Shown: positions 41,545-53,125 of the stretch, piece after piece
Layout of the letters: each line of letters begins with the position of its first letter
Numbering within the stretch: the stretch's first letter is position 1
NCBI GenBank assembly: GCA_002077065.1
Contig: NAJO01000031.1
Span: 486,708 to 550,707 of the forward strand
From: Cryoendolithus antarcticus
Taxonomy: Eukaryota; Ascomycota; Dothideomycetes; Cladosporiales; Cladosporiaceae
Length of the DNA: 64,000 nt
Direction of reading: 5' to 3'
Position numbers and translations under genes: made by a program
The notes under the pieces: model-generated
The model's database searches: none
What the model was told of the DNA's origin: nothing
Seen by the model: only the letters and a program-made list of their open reading frames with translations

Positions 41545-42640
41545 TCACGCCTTCGTCTGTTCCACCCCATCATCATACCTCACCGTCTCTCCGATCTCAT
41601 TCACACTTGGCCCCTTCCCTCCATACTCTCTGCCTACCCCCTCTCCAAGATACTTCACCAACTCACTTCCATAAGTCATCCACGTCATCTTTCTCACCGC
41701 ATCACTGCTCAACAGCATCTTCATCGTTCCCATCATCCACTGCATTACAATAGGTACATTCACGAAATACTTGTAGCTCACAGTCTCCGGATAGTACTTC
41801 GAGAAGAGGCTGATGATGCGGGACGAGGAGGCTTTGACTTCGGCTGGCTGCCGGAAGAAGGAGACGGAGAGATAGTCGTGGACTTGGATGGCTTGGTAGG
41901 GATCGGGGCCAGCGCCGTAGTCGGGAATTGGGAGGGTGGCCGAATTGAGAGCGAGGGCGGAGAGGGTGAGTTCCATGAGGGCGACGCGCCAGCGGATGAA
42001 CCTGGGAAGGATGTCAGGACGAGATCAAGAAGTGTTTGCAACTTCATCATGGACAGCAGGGCGTGGACCTTTAGACTGCTCAGGTGACAAGTGGAAAGTG
42101 GCAAACTCACGCTTCCACATCACCGAACGTCTTCTTCGGATCTTTGGCAGCAGCTCCGTAGATGTTGAAGATCGCCACATCTTCTTCGTTCGTCGTCTCG
42201 ACTACGCCTCTCAGTCGGGTGACATAGCCTAGTCCGCCGAACTTGTCTTTGCTGAAGACTTCGTCCTTGGCCTCATGTGGGCGGTACTCCTTTCGCCACT
42301 GCAGAGCTTCCAGGAGTTGGGACTTCGCCCTTGGCAAGTCTCCGGCGTTGGCACGCAGAAACTTTTGGAGGACGATGAGGGTTGTGTGGGCTGGCTTGTC
42401 GCTGAGGAGTATCTACGTCAGCTAGACTCACGTGTACAATCAAACGTTGCCCCTTCGGTCCCCAGGACCGAAGGCTTCCAATGCAGTCAAGCAAACGTAC
42501 CACTAGACCTACCCTTCTTTCGTTGGCTGTAGTGTCACGCCGTACATCTCCTTATGGTCAGCTTCAGCCGTTATCTGATCGACCTGCAGCGCAAATTGGT
42601 GAAGCGCATGTTCTTTCGGAAAGTTGACCCAGTCCGACAT
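41545..42640 (-). CDS. SFH5: Phosphatidylinositol transfer protein Sfh5 (Sec14 family)
   Basis: Three exons, 42640-42513, 42401-42111 and 42001-41545 (introns 111 and 109 nt, longer than the local norm), giving 291 aa. Intron 1 ends at a CTGAC branch point plus CTCAG acceptor. Family blocks are 'HKEMYGVTLQPTKEG' (exon 1), 'LIVLQKFLRANAGDLPRAKS' and 'FSKDKFGGLGYVTRL' (exon 2), then 'FIRWRVALMELT', 'YGAGPDPYQAIQVHDYLSVS' and 'YFVNVPIVMQWMMGTMK' of the CRAL-TRIO fold. Sfh5 is a non-classical Sec14-like protein of ER/plasma-membrane contact sites, binding PI and, in yeast, haem. I start at the ATG at 42640; an additional short upstream exon cannot be excluded, since fungal homologues are often longer at the N-terminus. 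Confidence 0.88.
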
Positions 42641-43143
42641 GTCCGCAGATCGAGAGGTTAGACAAGATCACCAATAGCGCTCTGTGCCTTACACGTCCTC
42701 GGACGGGGTAGATGCGAGACACGAAGGTGTACTGTTCGTGGGTGGCGGACAGGCACGCGGAGCACGGGCCTCCGGCCTTCGATGATGTGACTGCGTTCTT
42801 CTGCAATGCAGAATGAACCATCTCGATTGACCGGCGAGCCTAGAGTTCGGGCTTTTCCAACTCGTCTCCAGATGCTATGGACGTTCCGCGACTAGTCAGA
42901 GACATTGCAACTGCCCATTCCAACGACAAGACTGAGCGACGGCACGCGTCTCGACTCAAATTTCGAGGAAATCGCAAGAGAGTGCCTTGCCTACAGTGAA
43001 GCTATGACTCTGTCTCAGTTCTGATCATACTGAATTTGGGGAAGTGAGGAAGGAGGTCAGGGTCGCACCTTCCTCAGCCTTCTAATCGAGCTTCCTGCGA
43101 CTTCCATTTATCCCATTTCAGCGTCAGGGCTCCTTTCAGGTCA
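42641..43143. other. Divergent promoter region, SFH5 and BTB gene
   Basis: About 500 bp with no supported gene. The BTB-proximal side has a CT-rich leader. A GTAAGG donor-like site lies near 42687 on the SFH5 strand without a convincing acceptor before the SFH5 ATG. Confidence 0.45.
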
Positions 43144-44080
43144 ATGTCTTCCTCCTCGCGCACCTCAAAAGAAAACACCGGAACATCATTCATGGCGGCC
43201 GCCGACGCGAGCAGAAAAGATGAAGCGGCTACTCATCCTATTCTCATTGGCGTGAAGAGGTGAGTAGTGCTCGTGGATGTATCCCCCTGATTTAGTGCTG
43301 ACTACTTCATAGTCTCTTCGGCAACGAGCGTTACTCCGATTATACGATGGAATGCGAGGGACGGAAGTGGCGAATTCACAAAGCCATCATCTGTCCACAG
43401 TCGGAGGTTTTGGCCAAAGCTTGTGACGGCGACTTCAGGGTATGCGGTATCGAGTTTCTCTACTACGACGATGTAGGGCTGAGCGCGAATAGGAAGGGAT
43501 TGCGCAATGCTACATCTTCAACGGCGTTGTTGCCGATGCCGTGAATGCAATGCTGTCCTACTTCTACACCCACGATTATCATGACGAGGAGAGCAGGGTC
43601 ATGCTAAACGTGCGCGTCTGTTATCTCGCGCAACAGTACCTTTGCACGCCGCTTAAGGACCTTGCTTGCAAGAAGCTGTCAAGCTGCCTGAGCAACGGAT
43701 GGGCGGGGGAAGATCTCGTACTTGCAATTGAGACGGTATACGGTATTGATCCGGATGGGGAGTCGGGAGTCAAAACTTGCCTTTTGGAAGTTGTCAGGGA
43801 ACACCTCGACGAACTGCTCTCGGACGCCGAGAAGTACGCGGACTTTCACGCCACTGGCCGGAAGACCCCAAGCTTCCTCATGGACATACTTGTCGGGCGG
43901 CGGCACTTGGTCCACTCAGAAGCTGACGCGAGGGCCTCGCACGTGGCTCGCGTCAATTGCCGCAATCACGAGTTCTGCATGAAATTGGGGCCCGTACCGC
44001 TTGTGCTGAGTTCAGTAGCGAGCAGGCACAATGTATTACTGCGGTGCCCAAGCGGCTCCACTGGATGCTGTCCCGCGTAG
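43144..44080 (+). CDS. BTB/POZ domain protein
   Basis: Three exons, 43144-43259, 43313-43439 and 43493-44080, split by two 53-nt introns (GTGAGT...CATAG and GTATGC...ATAG); 276 aa. A second in-frame ATG lies at 43192. The BTB fold is spread over all exons: 'NERYSDYTMECEGRKWRIHK' and 'AIICPQSEVLAKACDGDF' in exon 2, then 'AVNAMLSYFYTHDYHDEES' in exon 3. The C-terminal half is the usual helical follow-on of fungal BTB proteins ('VCYLAQQYLCTPLKDLA', 'VREHLDELLSD'). Such proteins are thought to dimerise and to link substrates to Cul3 ligases or to act in transcription. No zinc finger or Kelch repeat is attached. Confidence 0.85.
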
Positions 44081-44468
44081 GAGAGAGATCTTGTGCCTTA
44101 GCTGACAATCCCGCCCATTCAAAAGCTCTGCCACTTCGCACAACATCAGTGTCGCGGAAGGATTTAACAGAACCAGGACGAGTCATGTTAATGCGCGGTG
44201 GAGGGGGGGAGGGTGTAATCAAACACCAGCAGGGTGCCGGCAGCGGTGTAAGTATCACAAAAATCATTCCATCACTGCGTTGGTAAACCGAGACACACAC
44301 ACTGCTTGTCGACAATAGCAGGGGTTCCCCGTGGACATACAGCGACACGTTGGAGTTTGAGACAAGAATTGGTTTGCAGAACCTCTGCAAGGTTCCAGCT
44401 CGAAGTATAAATACCTGAATTCTCCTTCATCCTTCTTTAGACCTACCCCATCCCTCAAACCACCTCCT
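44081..44468. other. Convergent 3' intergenic region
   Basis: Spacer between the 3' ends of the BTB and GH62 genes. A purine run (ggtggaggggggga) lies near 44200. No gene recognised. Confidence 0.45.
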
Positions 44469-45742
44469 CTAATAACACTGCGAATAGTACGGGTTGATGA
44501 CGTGGCAACTATACGGACTCTGCGGAATACGTCAGCAAATTTGTTCTCACATAATCCGCACTGTGACGGAGATATGCGTACAACGCAAGTGGTCGTGCCG
44601 GTCCATCCGGTACCGCCGCACTGCGCCCACTGGGCACCACCGGAGCCGCCGGAGGAAGCAGATGTAGAAGCAGGGGGAGCAGAGGAAGTTGGAGCAGCAG
44701 TGGCACTGGTAGCCTGACGTGTTGTGGTAGAGACAGGGGCAGCAGAAGAGGAAGAAGAACCACCGGACGCACTTCCTGGGTTGGTGAGGGTCAAAACACC
44801 CGGGCGGTATGGCAACGCATCGTAAGACGCGCTGGAGCTCGGATTGCGGCCCTGGTATAGGAACTGCAGGTTGCAGGGGTCGACGGTGAAGGTCTGGTCG
44901 TTGGTGCTGCGGATGAGATCGCCGTGGGAGATGTCATTGGTCCAGGTGACGCCCGTGTTGGCCTTGCCGGCGAAGGGGGAGGACTCGGAGCCGGCTTGGA
45001 CGGTCCAGCTGCCGCCGAGGGAGGTGGAGGTGAAGCTGCGGAAGTAGCGGCCACCGGAGCCCTGGGCCTCGACGATCATGAGGTACTTGTTCTGGCCCTT
45101 GAGGGTGTAGACTTGCACGGCCTCGAAGAGATTGTTGGTGCTGTCGGACATGACGACCGTGCTGGCGCTGCCAAAGCTGCCGGGGAAGTTGCTCAGAGCC
45201 ATGCTGGCGCGGTAGATCTTGCCGTTGTCGCCGGCGAAGAAAAGGTACATGTTGCTGCTGTCACCGATCAGGGTCTGATCAATGGGACCCGTGCCGGAGC
45301 CGGAGATGGAGCCCGAGAAGAGGGCGTTGGCGCCGGACCAGCCGTTAGCATTGGTGGGGTCGGAGGATGTCTTGTAGCTGAAGGCGGTCGCGCCCCACTG
45401 GTATGCGAGAATCCAGGTGCTCTTGGGAGCGAAGTAGAACAGTGTAGGTGCGACCGTTGCCTGGCTCATACCAGTCTGAGATGCGCTTGCCATGTCACTC
45501 CAGCTAGAGAACAGACCGAAGTTCATCGAGCCGTAGTTCGAGCCGCTGTAGTCGGAGGCGTACACCAAATGCTTGCCATTGTAGGGAACGTGCGTGAAGT
45601 CCTTGAGCGAGGCCCAGCCGTTCTTGGGTTGGGCGAGCGGGCCCTGGGAAGACCACTTGTAGGAGGAGGGGAGGTTGCAGGTCTGGGCGGCGACAGTCGC
45701 AGCTGAAGCCAGCAGCGCGACGTTGGCTTCGAGAAGTCTCAT
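44469..45742 (-). CDS. GH62 alpha-L-arabinofuranosidase with C-terminal CBM1
   Basis: Two exons, 45742-44582 and 44519-44469, with a 62-nt intron (GTACGC donor, GCTGAC branch point, CCGCAG acceptor); 403 aa. Signal peptide about 1-20. The GH62 core (about 22-325) has '[20 protein letters not shown]' (candidate base Asp48), '[12 protein letters not shown]' (Asp155) and '[13 protein letters not shown]' (candidate acid Glu207), as in characterised family members. A Ser/Thr/Ala linker of about 45 residues joins a cellulose-binding CBM1 ('[16 protein letters not shown]', then 'NPYYSQCY' at the end). The intron splits the CBM; without it the frame reads on and destroys the last cysteines. The enzyme removes arabinose side chains from arabinoxylan outside the cell, anchored on cellulose. 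Together with the GH5 gene it signals plant-biomass use. Confidence 0.94.
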
Positions 45743-46848
45743 AGTGACGGTGATGGGAGATCAAGTGGATGGAGGACTAAGAAGATGAAACGAAAGAATG
45801 GCAGATTGGAAAGTCTGGGCAAAAGAAAAATTGAGAGGTGGAGGACGAGCCAAGTATACATATACTGCTCGAGACGAGTCAATGATCTTCATGAAACCTC
45901 GAGAAACCCTAGCCGACTGTTCATGGGGTCCATATGATGGTCTGGGTTCCTCTCCACCATGTCCACCGACTCCGACCTAGGGCTCACGCAAAGAAGAGAT
46001 GTTCCCACCAGTCGGTACAAGCCGTTCCGTCTCCATAGTACGAGTGTCACCAAGTATCACAGTCCTTCGGCCTTCGACTGTCGGACAAGCGTGTGGAGGA
46101 GAACGTGGCAACGGATCCAGTGACCTTGGATGTGTGGAGAAGTCGAAGCGAGACGAAGCGAGCACTATGAAACGCACGGAGAGAGTGCGCCGGTAGTGCC
46201 ATTTGATATTAGCCGGGGGGTCCAAGTTCATACAAGTCGCCCTGATCGTCGCATGACCAGCAAAATCGCGTGGCTAAGGCTGCATACAGATCGTGGTATG
46301 TTTCCCAGAGCCACCAGGAGATGATGGGACATGCTTTGAGGATGAGAAATGACGCCGTGGTCCATCGGAGAACGAGTGAGGTCTGAACGCGTCTCCCGTC
46401 CGTGCATGGTCGCACGAGCGCCCCTCAAAATCTCTCCGACTCGAGTCTACAGTCTCACCTATAGTATACTCCCAAATAGGGAACTACGCTCGGCCTTGGT
46501 ACTGCAATGATCGAATAATCTTACTTGAATATATTGCTCTGCAGCCTCGGCTATGAGCTAGCACGGACGACACGGGACGACCAGATATTGTCGACTTCAT
46601 GTCATTGCCGATGTATACTTTGCACTTGTACTGGCAAATTTGCGTCTAGAGCATCTTGGAGCATCACTTTCGACAACATCTGTTGGGCGCAGTCGAGGTC
46701 TTTCGTACGAAGACGACAACTATGGAGGCTGCGTGACGTTCGGGGAAACGCTATCGCAAGTATATCATGCACGCAACATCATGGGTTCGGGTGACGCGAA
46801 AGGTAAGTTCAGCATCTATCTTATGTCCATCTCATAGCCTGTCTTTGT
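45743..46848. other. Intergenic region, about 1.1 kb
   Basis: Contains the GH62 promoter and the 3' flank of the repeat-protein gene. Short frames only. No RNA gene or mobile element was recognised. Confidence 0.45.
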
Positions 46849-48455
46849 CTACCAAGGAAACTTCAAATCTCCAAACCCAACCTTACTTGGCTTCGCCGGT
46901 GCCGGCTTAGTTGGCACATGCTGCTTTGGCTTAGGAGGCACGGATCTCGCCCTACCTATCGTATCAGTAAGTGTCCCCGGATCGAGGGCCATGATGACAG
47001 GCAAACTCACTGTAGCGATGGAGTCTCAGTAGCCTCAGGTGTGGCGCTTGACGGGACGGTCAGCTTGATGCCATGGCGGGCGAGAAAGTCGACGTGTTCA
47101 TGAGAGTCGTAGTACTGTGACCGCTGTCAGTGTGTGTGAAGCGCAGATCAGACGGGGTGGAGGCGTACATCGGCGTTCACTGTGGGATGTGCGCCAGACC
47201 CAGGTTGGAAGGCATTGCGGGCATCGCGGGCGAAGAGCTTGTCCTCATCCTCGGCACCATAGCTTTCGTACGAGAGCGGCTCGGCCTCCTCAACATCGCG
47301 TTCGTGCAATTCATAGCCCTCGTCCGAAGGATCAACAGTCTCCTCCTCAAACTCCAGCGCCTCGTCAGCGCTGCGAGCGTTGTGCATCACGCCGTGAGCG
47401 GCGAGGAACTCCTTGTGCCAGTCGCTGGCGTGATCGAACTTTCCGTCCGGGTGAGCAGGATACTTCATTGCCTCAGCCTCTGGCTCAGCATCACGAGCAT
47501 TGTGCTTGACGCCGTGGGCGGCAAGGAAAGCCTTGTGCCAGTCGCTGTTGTGGTCGAACTCCTTGCCATCGGGGTGTGCAGGGTAATCTGGCTCTGGCGA
47601 AGCGTCACGGGCGTGGTGCTGGTTTCCCTTGAAGCCATGCTCGTTGAATTGAGGGTGGAAAGCAGGCGGCTTGGCCTCACGAGCCTGGAGGTGCTCATCC
47701 TCGTCTTCAGCCTCCGCATAGCCATCGTTGGAGAAGTCAACGTTGTCTTCGAAGGAGTCTTCGTCGGCAAGAGCGTCACGCGCCGTGTGCTTGACGCCGT
47801 GGGCGACGAGGAAGTCCTTGTGCCAATCGCTGGCGTGTTCGAACTTGCCTCCTGGGTGAGCTGGGAAGTTCACTGGCTCGGCCTCGGCGTCGTGGGCGTG
47901 ATGGGAGTTGTGAGCTTGGTAGTGCTGGGGAGGTGTGAAGTGTCCAGCCTCAGCGTCGCGAGCGTGATGGGCATTGCCGTGGTTCTCGTAGTGCGAAGGA
48001 GGACCGTTGAAGCGGTAAGCCTCGGCCTTTGCGTCACGGGCGTGGTGGGCGCCATGTTGATGGCCATGTTGGGAAGCGAAGGGAGGGAGAGCACTGGGGT
48101 GTGCGGTTGGGTGAGACGTATGGGACCCGGTCACCTTGGGGAGCTGAGACGAAAGCCACGAAGCCCATTCGGAAGGCTTCGCCCAAGTGCCAGCCGTAGT
48201 AGAGGCGGCATCACGTGCGTATTGAGGAGCGTGAGGGTCGTATGGCTGGCCATGGGCGTCATTCCAGCCCTGGGCGTCCGCTGCCTCAGCCTCGCGAGCC
48301 TGATGACCGTGGAACCCGCCCTTTGCTGGCACACCCTGACGCTCACGAGCGTACTTGTCCCATTTTGGTGCTGGGACTTGCTTGGCGACACCTGGGGTGG
48401 GGACCACAGCAAGCGTGGCGAGTGCAGAGTAGCAGATGAGTTCGCGAAAATGCAT
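46849..48455 (-). CDS. Secreted repeat protein, candidate multi-peptide precursor
   Basis: The ATG at 48455 gives a signal peptide ('MHFRELICYSALATLAVV'). The uninterrupted frame ends at 47148, but a better model has exons 48455-47169, 47114-47011 and 46951-46849 (introns 54 and 59 nt, with CTGAC/CTGAT branch points), giving 497 aa. The protein is rich in His, Asp, Glu and Ala and is divided by a recurring A-R-(D/E)-A motif (nine copies, plus AHDA and ARSA), often followed by further EA/DA/AE pairs. Three segments are near-identical repeats of about 32 residues with the core 'SDWHK(D/A/E)FL(V/A)AHGV', and exon 2 adds a diverged fourth ('SHEHVDFLARHGIKL'). The final exon ends 'VGFGDLKFPW'. The layout is that of fungal Kex2/Ste13-type processed precursors, but the usual KR sites are absent. 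No homologue is recognised; peptide release is an inference. Confidence 0.75.
47368..47870 (-). repeat. Three in-frame repeats of about 100 bp in the repeat-protein gene
   Basis: Copies lie at about 47368-47465, 47487-47586 and 47772-47870, in the same orientation and frame. The first two are close neighbours. The third is separated by about 185 bp that encodes different acidic sequence. Each encodes (F/Y)PAHP-(G/D)GK...(A/N)SDWHK...AHGV followed by an A-R-(D/S)-A motif. Confidence 0.85.
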
Positions 48456-50621
48456 GTTGGGTGATTATTCGCAAGTCGCGATGATGACAAGATAAGACAG
48501 GCCAACAGGGGTAATTCGACGTGAAGGAGGAGACGTGGAGAATGAAGACAATGGAACAATATCTCGAGTAGACTTACCGACGATGATCGACCTTGTATCT
48601 TGACAGTGTACTGCGTTCGGTGGTTGCTGCAAGTCGACGCTTCATGGCCGCTTTCAGATGTGTATGAGGAAGTGCTGAAAGCGTCGGCGGCGGCCGCATA
48701 TACGCCATACGCCACTTATGGACGAGAACAAAGGCACTGCTCTGCCGGTTGACAAAGGACATTCTCACGTCATGATCGTGTTCCATCGTAAAGCATGACA
48801 TGTTGATGGTGTTGTCGACGTGTGAGCTGGGAAAAATCGCGACTCATTGCTATATTTACGAGCTGCGGTCAAGTCGGCACTCCAGATGTTCCTCGATTGA
48901 ACGTGCTCCACTTCACCCAAACGGCATTGCTCTGGAAGATCTTTGCGCTGCGACGGAAGTCATTACCGCCATTGTCAGAAGACTTGCGTCAACACCTTAG
49001 TGGGTAGTAGCTAACACTGTATCGAGCGCCACCACTGCGTAACACGGTTTCGCCGTGACTGCCAAGCAACGTAGTAATATTGCTCTAGCCACGTGCATTC
49101 CACGTAGCATTCCAGTGCTTCGTGTGAGGCTGGCATGGAGACGGCCAAACACAAACCTTACGGATCCGCATCCCAACAATGGGATATGCTATCCCGCGAG
49201 TGCGTCGTGGTGGATATTGCTGATACATGCAGGGCCACGGTAGTATATCAGTACAACCCTGACGCTGAGAAAATTGTGTCTTTTAGCAGCTCTCCTAGAA
49301 CCGCTCGCTGCGTTTGGCTGCTGGAATGTAGTATACTATTTCCTTGGTCATCCGCGAGGCTTCGTCGCGACCTTGCAAAGCACACCGGACAGAAGTTCCG
49401 CAAGCTGCCCCACACGATCGGTGTGCGCTCCGCGCGGCTCCAGGTGGTCGAAAGCCCAAATTGGTGCAGCACCCAGAATCGCCGCTGTGGAATATGCGAA
49501 TCGATCTGGGATGAGCTGCGTACGGATGTACTCGCGGCGTCGTCCCGACTATAGCTTTGCCGCTTGATCACAGCCAGGACGACCGTGAATTTGCGGTCAG
49601 CAGAGCACGCGACTCAGGATATGTTTTCTTAGCTGCATTCTCGAACTTCGGAGCGCCAACCTACTGCACCAGCCTGCAGCTCGCATCAGGGGTGCATGAC
49701 GACGGAGCTCTGTGATAGGATGTGGTATTGCTTTCTTTGTCGATCACTCCTGTCTGCCGTACACGCGGTAGCTGCAGATACGGGGAAGCGTGGTGATGGA
49801 TCATGTGTGATATCGCGTCTCGAATGCTCTCTGAATGCGCTCGAGTGTTGCTCACAGCGTAAGCATTCCGACAACGAAGAGAGTCGTAAAGCGTAGCGCC
49901 TACGACAGCACTTCCGCCCGCGGCTTGCCGCATGGCAGCATAGTTAGCAAACGCATGGTGTTGCGCCAGTCGCACAAGGTGGTGATGGCGTTTGGCGGGC
50001 GTCGGGCTTAAGCCCCGAAACTTCAGTTATCCGTATTCATCCCGCCTCTAGCGCCTGCTGGAGTCGTGGCCAGGCGTTGAACTTTGTGAGGTGTTTGCCA
50101 TGACGCGTTTTTGCCTCTACAGTACAGTACAAGATGATCCAGTAATTGTTCAGACATCGACCTGTCACACAGCGCGAAGCAGGGAGAGGCGTGTTGGGAA
50201 TAGCGGCTGGTCTTCCTCGGACGCATGCACGAGACAGCTCCCCGAATTCCCATCATCACAGCCCTGTGGGTCCCGAATTGCAACAGAACTGCATCATCGC
50301 CTCCTGAACTTCTCGGCAGCACATCCCTCAACACACCGTTGCCGTCGGTCGTCAACGGCATCAACATCAACATCGACACCATCCTCATATAACCGGTCGA
50401 TACCGCCCTTGCGGTTCACGTCACTCCTGCTTCACGTCTCACCTTGCATTAGGCCCGCATATGCAGTGCCGGCGTACCCAGTAAAACGCCGTCGCCGCCT
50501 AGCTCGGTAGCAGCATTCCCGCCTGCCAGCAATATTATTTGTCGACTGTAAACGCGGTTAGCACACCGTGACCAGCACACGTCGCTGTCCTCGACTCTAT
50601 CCCAACGAGGCAACAACGACC
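48456..50621. other. Largest gene-free stretch, about 2.2 kb
   Basis: Between the divergent repeat-protein and GDS1 genes. A 139-codon ATG frame (49135-49554) is opposed by a similar frame on the other strand and has no recognisable motif, so I do not call it. The last 200 bases before GDS1 are C/A-rich, typical of a leader. No tRNA, rRNA or element ends were seen. Confidence 0.4.
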
Positions 50622-52052
50622 ATGACTTCACACGCAGCACACGCGACGATGCCGTACAACACACGGAGAAAGTCGCTCTCATTATCCGAGCTCGGTATCA
50701 CGCTGCCAAAACGGTCGCGCACGGCGTCGCATCCCTCACCGCCCAGCACCATCGTCGAAGGCGATGAACCTCCCGTCAAAAAGTCGAAGCGATCGCATGG
50801 AGCTGCGTCGCCGACGGCAGGTGCGATGAGCCCGCCAAGAACGACATGCGTGCGCTTCAAGGAGGACTCCATGCCAAAGCGCGCACTGGCGCTGTCACCA
50901 CCCCCCTCGCCTGGTCGCGAAGGCGACAACAAGATCGACACGGAAGGCATCAGTGACGACATTGTCGTCGGTGCACTGCGACAACTCGAGAAGACTGGCA
51001 ACCGACCTCATTTGGTGAAGGAGCTTGCCGCTGTGCTTGCGACCAACGTTCCTGCTGTGGAGAGGTATGTGCCTTCCTCCATGCACACATACATCTCAGT
51101 ATCCACTAACACGTGCCACAGATCCGCGAATCCATCCGCCCTCATCTCCTCCCGCCTGACAGCGTACCTTCACCGCTCCTGGCCCGCGATCTCACCCTGC
51201 CCCTTGGCCAAGGACCTCTCACCGGTCTATCCCAGACGCCTCTACTTCTACCTCACAACGACACCTCACCAACCGATACCAGATCACCCGCCCGCCATCA
51301 TAGCAAAACCCGCTGCACGCATCATCTCGCCTTCGCTTTCGTCAGCATCCGCCGTAGACGAAGACGAGGATGCTAACGAATCCTACCTTCGCGCTCGTAC
51401 AGCTCTGTCACCTAGTCCCGAGGTCGATCTTTCGAGTCCGGAGCTTGAGAGTGATGGCCCGCCAACACACACACGTTCATTCTCCGCTTCCGGATCTGTG
51501 CCACGTGAGCACCCACCTACGACCACAAATCTTTCCCACAACCGCCGTGCTGTAAGCCCGCAGCTCGAGCATGAGGAGCGGGACTTCAAACAGACAGCAA
51601 ATCTCCTTCACGAGGCTGCGCGTCTGAGACGTAAGAGTGAAGAGGACGTCAAGATGGAGGTCGAAGCGGATGCTGTGGCTGGCGCCGAGAGAGAAGACGA
51701 GAACGAAGTGGTCTTCTCGGTAGAGGTGAGCGGAGAAGAGGCGGAGCAGAGTGCTGCTGAAGCTGCGCTCGAACTTTTCGAACACGCCGCGTGCCTCAAG
51801 GTGGAAGCATCCGGCATGGAGTTCAGCAGTCCAGTCATACGTGCACAAGAGGAGAGCATGGATGCCAGCAAGTCAATGAGCCCAGTCAAGAAAGAAAGCG
51901 AGGACGTGCAAATGGATGAAGCGAAGCTCAGTATTAGTACGATGGGAGACACGACTTTCGATCTCGGGGACGCTGCGCTAGAGTGGGAGACTCTGCAGAG
52001 CCCGGAGAACATTGGGGTGGCGGAACTGGAGGGTATGTTCGACGACTACTGA
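50622..52052 (+). CDS. GDS1: GDS1-like winged-helix nuclear protein
   Basis: Two exons (50622-51064 and 51122-52052; 57-nt intron with GTATGT and CACTAAC signals), 457 aa. The frame opens at 50568 with GTG; the first ATG is 50622, with another in frame at 50649. The intron splits the conserved domain: 'ISDDIVVGALRQLEKTGNRP' and 'LVKELAAVLATNVPAVER' before it, and 'SANPSALISSRLTAYLHRSW', 'PCPLAKDLSPVYPRRLYFYL' after it. This is the fungal GDS1 winged-helix-like domain. The rest is disordered and acidic, with basic nuclear-signal-like patches near the start ('KKSKRS'). In yeast GDS1 is linked to nuclear control of mitochondrial function. The protein is probably a DNA-binding regulator. Confidence 0.85.
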   Translation: MTSHAAHATMPYNTRRKSLSLSELGITLPKRSRTASHPSPPSTIVEGDEPPVKKSKRSHGAASPTAGAMSPPRTTCVRFKEDSMPKRALALSPPPSPGREGDNKIDTEGISDDIVVGALRQLEKTGNRPHLVKELAAVLATNVPAVERYVPSSMHTYISVSTNTCHRSANPSALISSRLTAYLHRSWPAISPCPLAKDLSPVYPRRLYFYLTTTPHQPIPDHPPAIIAKPAARIISPSLSSASAVDEDEDANESYLRARTALSPSPEVDLSSPELESDGPPTHTRSFSASGSVPREHPPTTTNLSHNRRAVSPQLEHEERDFKQTANLLHEAARLRRKSEEDVKMEVEADAVAGAEREDENEVVFSVEVSGEEAEQSAAEAALELFEHAACLKVEASGMEFSSPVIRAQEESMDASKSMSPVKKESEDVQMDEAKLSISTMGDTTFDLGDAALEWETLQSPENIGVAELEGMFDDY

Positions 52053-53125
52053 GCAGTGAGCTTTCGAGGCCCTGACACTCGAAAACGATCAGCGAGAGCA
52101 GAATTTCGGCAGATTGTAGGATGTGTATCAGTAGACAAGACTGCTGGGCGCAAGCCCGAAGGACTGGAACTCGAAGGCAACAGGGCATGCACATGTCGCA
52201 GCTCAGGTAGTGTGGTGGAACCGGAACAGCAGCATGTAGCAATATCACCACGGCCGGAGCGTCGCTGGACGGCAACAGAGCGCACGTAGACTGTACAAGA
52301 AAGTAGAAAACAAATGAGCCTCGTACACACCATGGTCTCACGGCGTGTCCTGTACCCTCGACACAACAGTGCGAAGGGAAACATCGTAGGCAGGTACGAC
52401 AGCAGGCATTGGGCAGGAGGAAGGAATGACCACAAGTCTTGGCACTACCGAAGTTGACCTCGCCTCCCTGTTACGTGTCGCCCTTGACGTACCGTGATCC
52501 CTGCACCCTACATGCCACCCCATGGAACCAAAGCTACAGCGTGCTCACCCTCGAAGAAGGTGTCCCCCTCCTCGCACGACCTACCATCGATACCATAATT
52601 CGTCGCGTTAGAGCGTGTGTAGCTCGATCTTGCGGCAATGCGCAGCATTGGTTCCCTCCCTCTCTCCACGAGTCGGACTACTTCTAGGCTACTGTAACAA
52701 CAGCTGTAACAGTATATCTAGCGTGTAGACTTGTCAGTGACCTACTCTGAATTTACAAATCTCACCAAAACGGTAGTATGGCTCTTCGCTGCTCCGGTAA
52801 CCACGATGCATAGTTTTTGACGAAGCGGAAATACTCCGTCTACATTGGCTATCATCTTTGTGCCAGCCGAGTAATCTCGAGAGGTTGTCCGTAAGATGAT
52901 AGATCTTGCCTTTGTCCAGCAGTCTCGATCAGTCGAAACATCTTTGTGCATCGCCGCCCCGAGGCTACTCGTACAGTCGGCGGTACAGGACACTCTCGTC
53001 CATCTTCCCTCTTTGTCCCAAACGTCCGCAACGAGCGTCCATTGTCCCCTCCATGAGCACAACGCCCTCGACGCCGCCAAGCATGGCGTCGCCAGCCCCC
53101 GCAAACGCCCTATGCGACCATCGGA
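52053..53125. other. Intergenic region, about 1.1 kb
   Basis: Between the GDS1 3' end and the glycosyltransferase start. Short overlapping frames only. A CT-rich stretch before 53040 fits a promoter or leader for the downstream gene. Confidence 0.45.

Noticed and set aside
44924..45706. 260-codon Gly/Ala/Val-rich plus-strand frame
   Set aside because: Antisense of the well-supported GH62 gene.
46849..48455. Classical alpha-factor pheromone precursor
   Set aside because: No KR sites and no repeated Trp/Cys pheromone core of known type; kept only as a precursor-like protein.
47130..48464. 444-codon plus-strand frame rich in Val/Leu
   Set aside because: Antisense shadow of the repeat-protein gene; its hydrophobic look comes from complementing His/Asp/Ala codons.
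49135..49554. 139-codon ATG frame
   Set aside because: A similar-length frame lies on the opposite strand; no signal peptide, domain or coding bias is recognisable.
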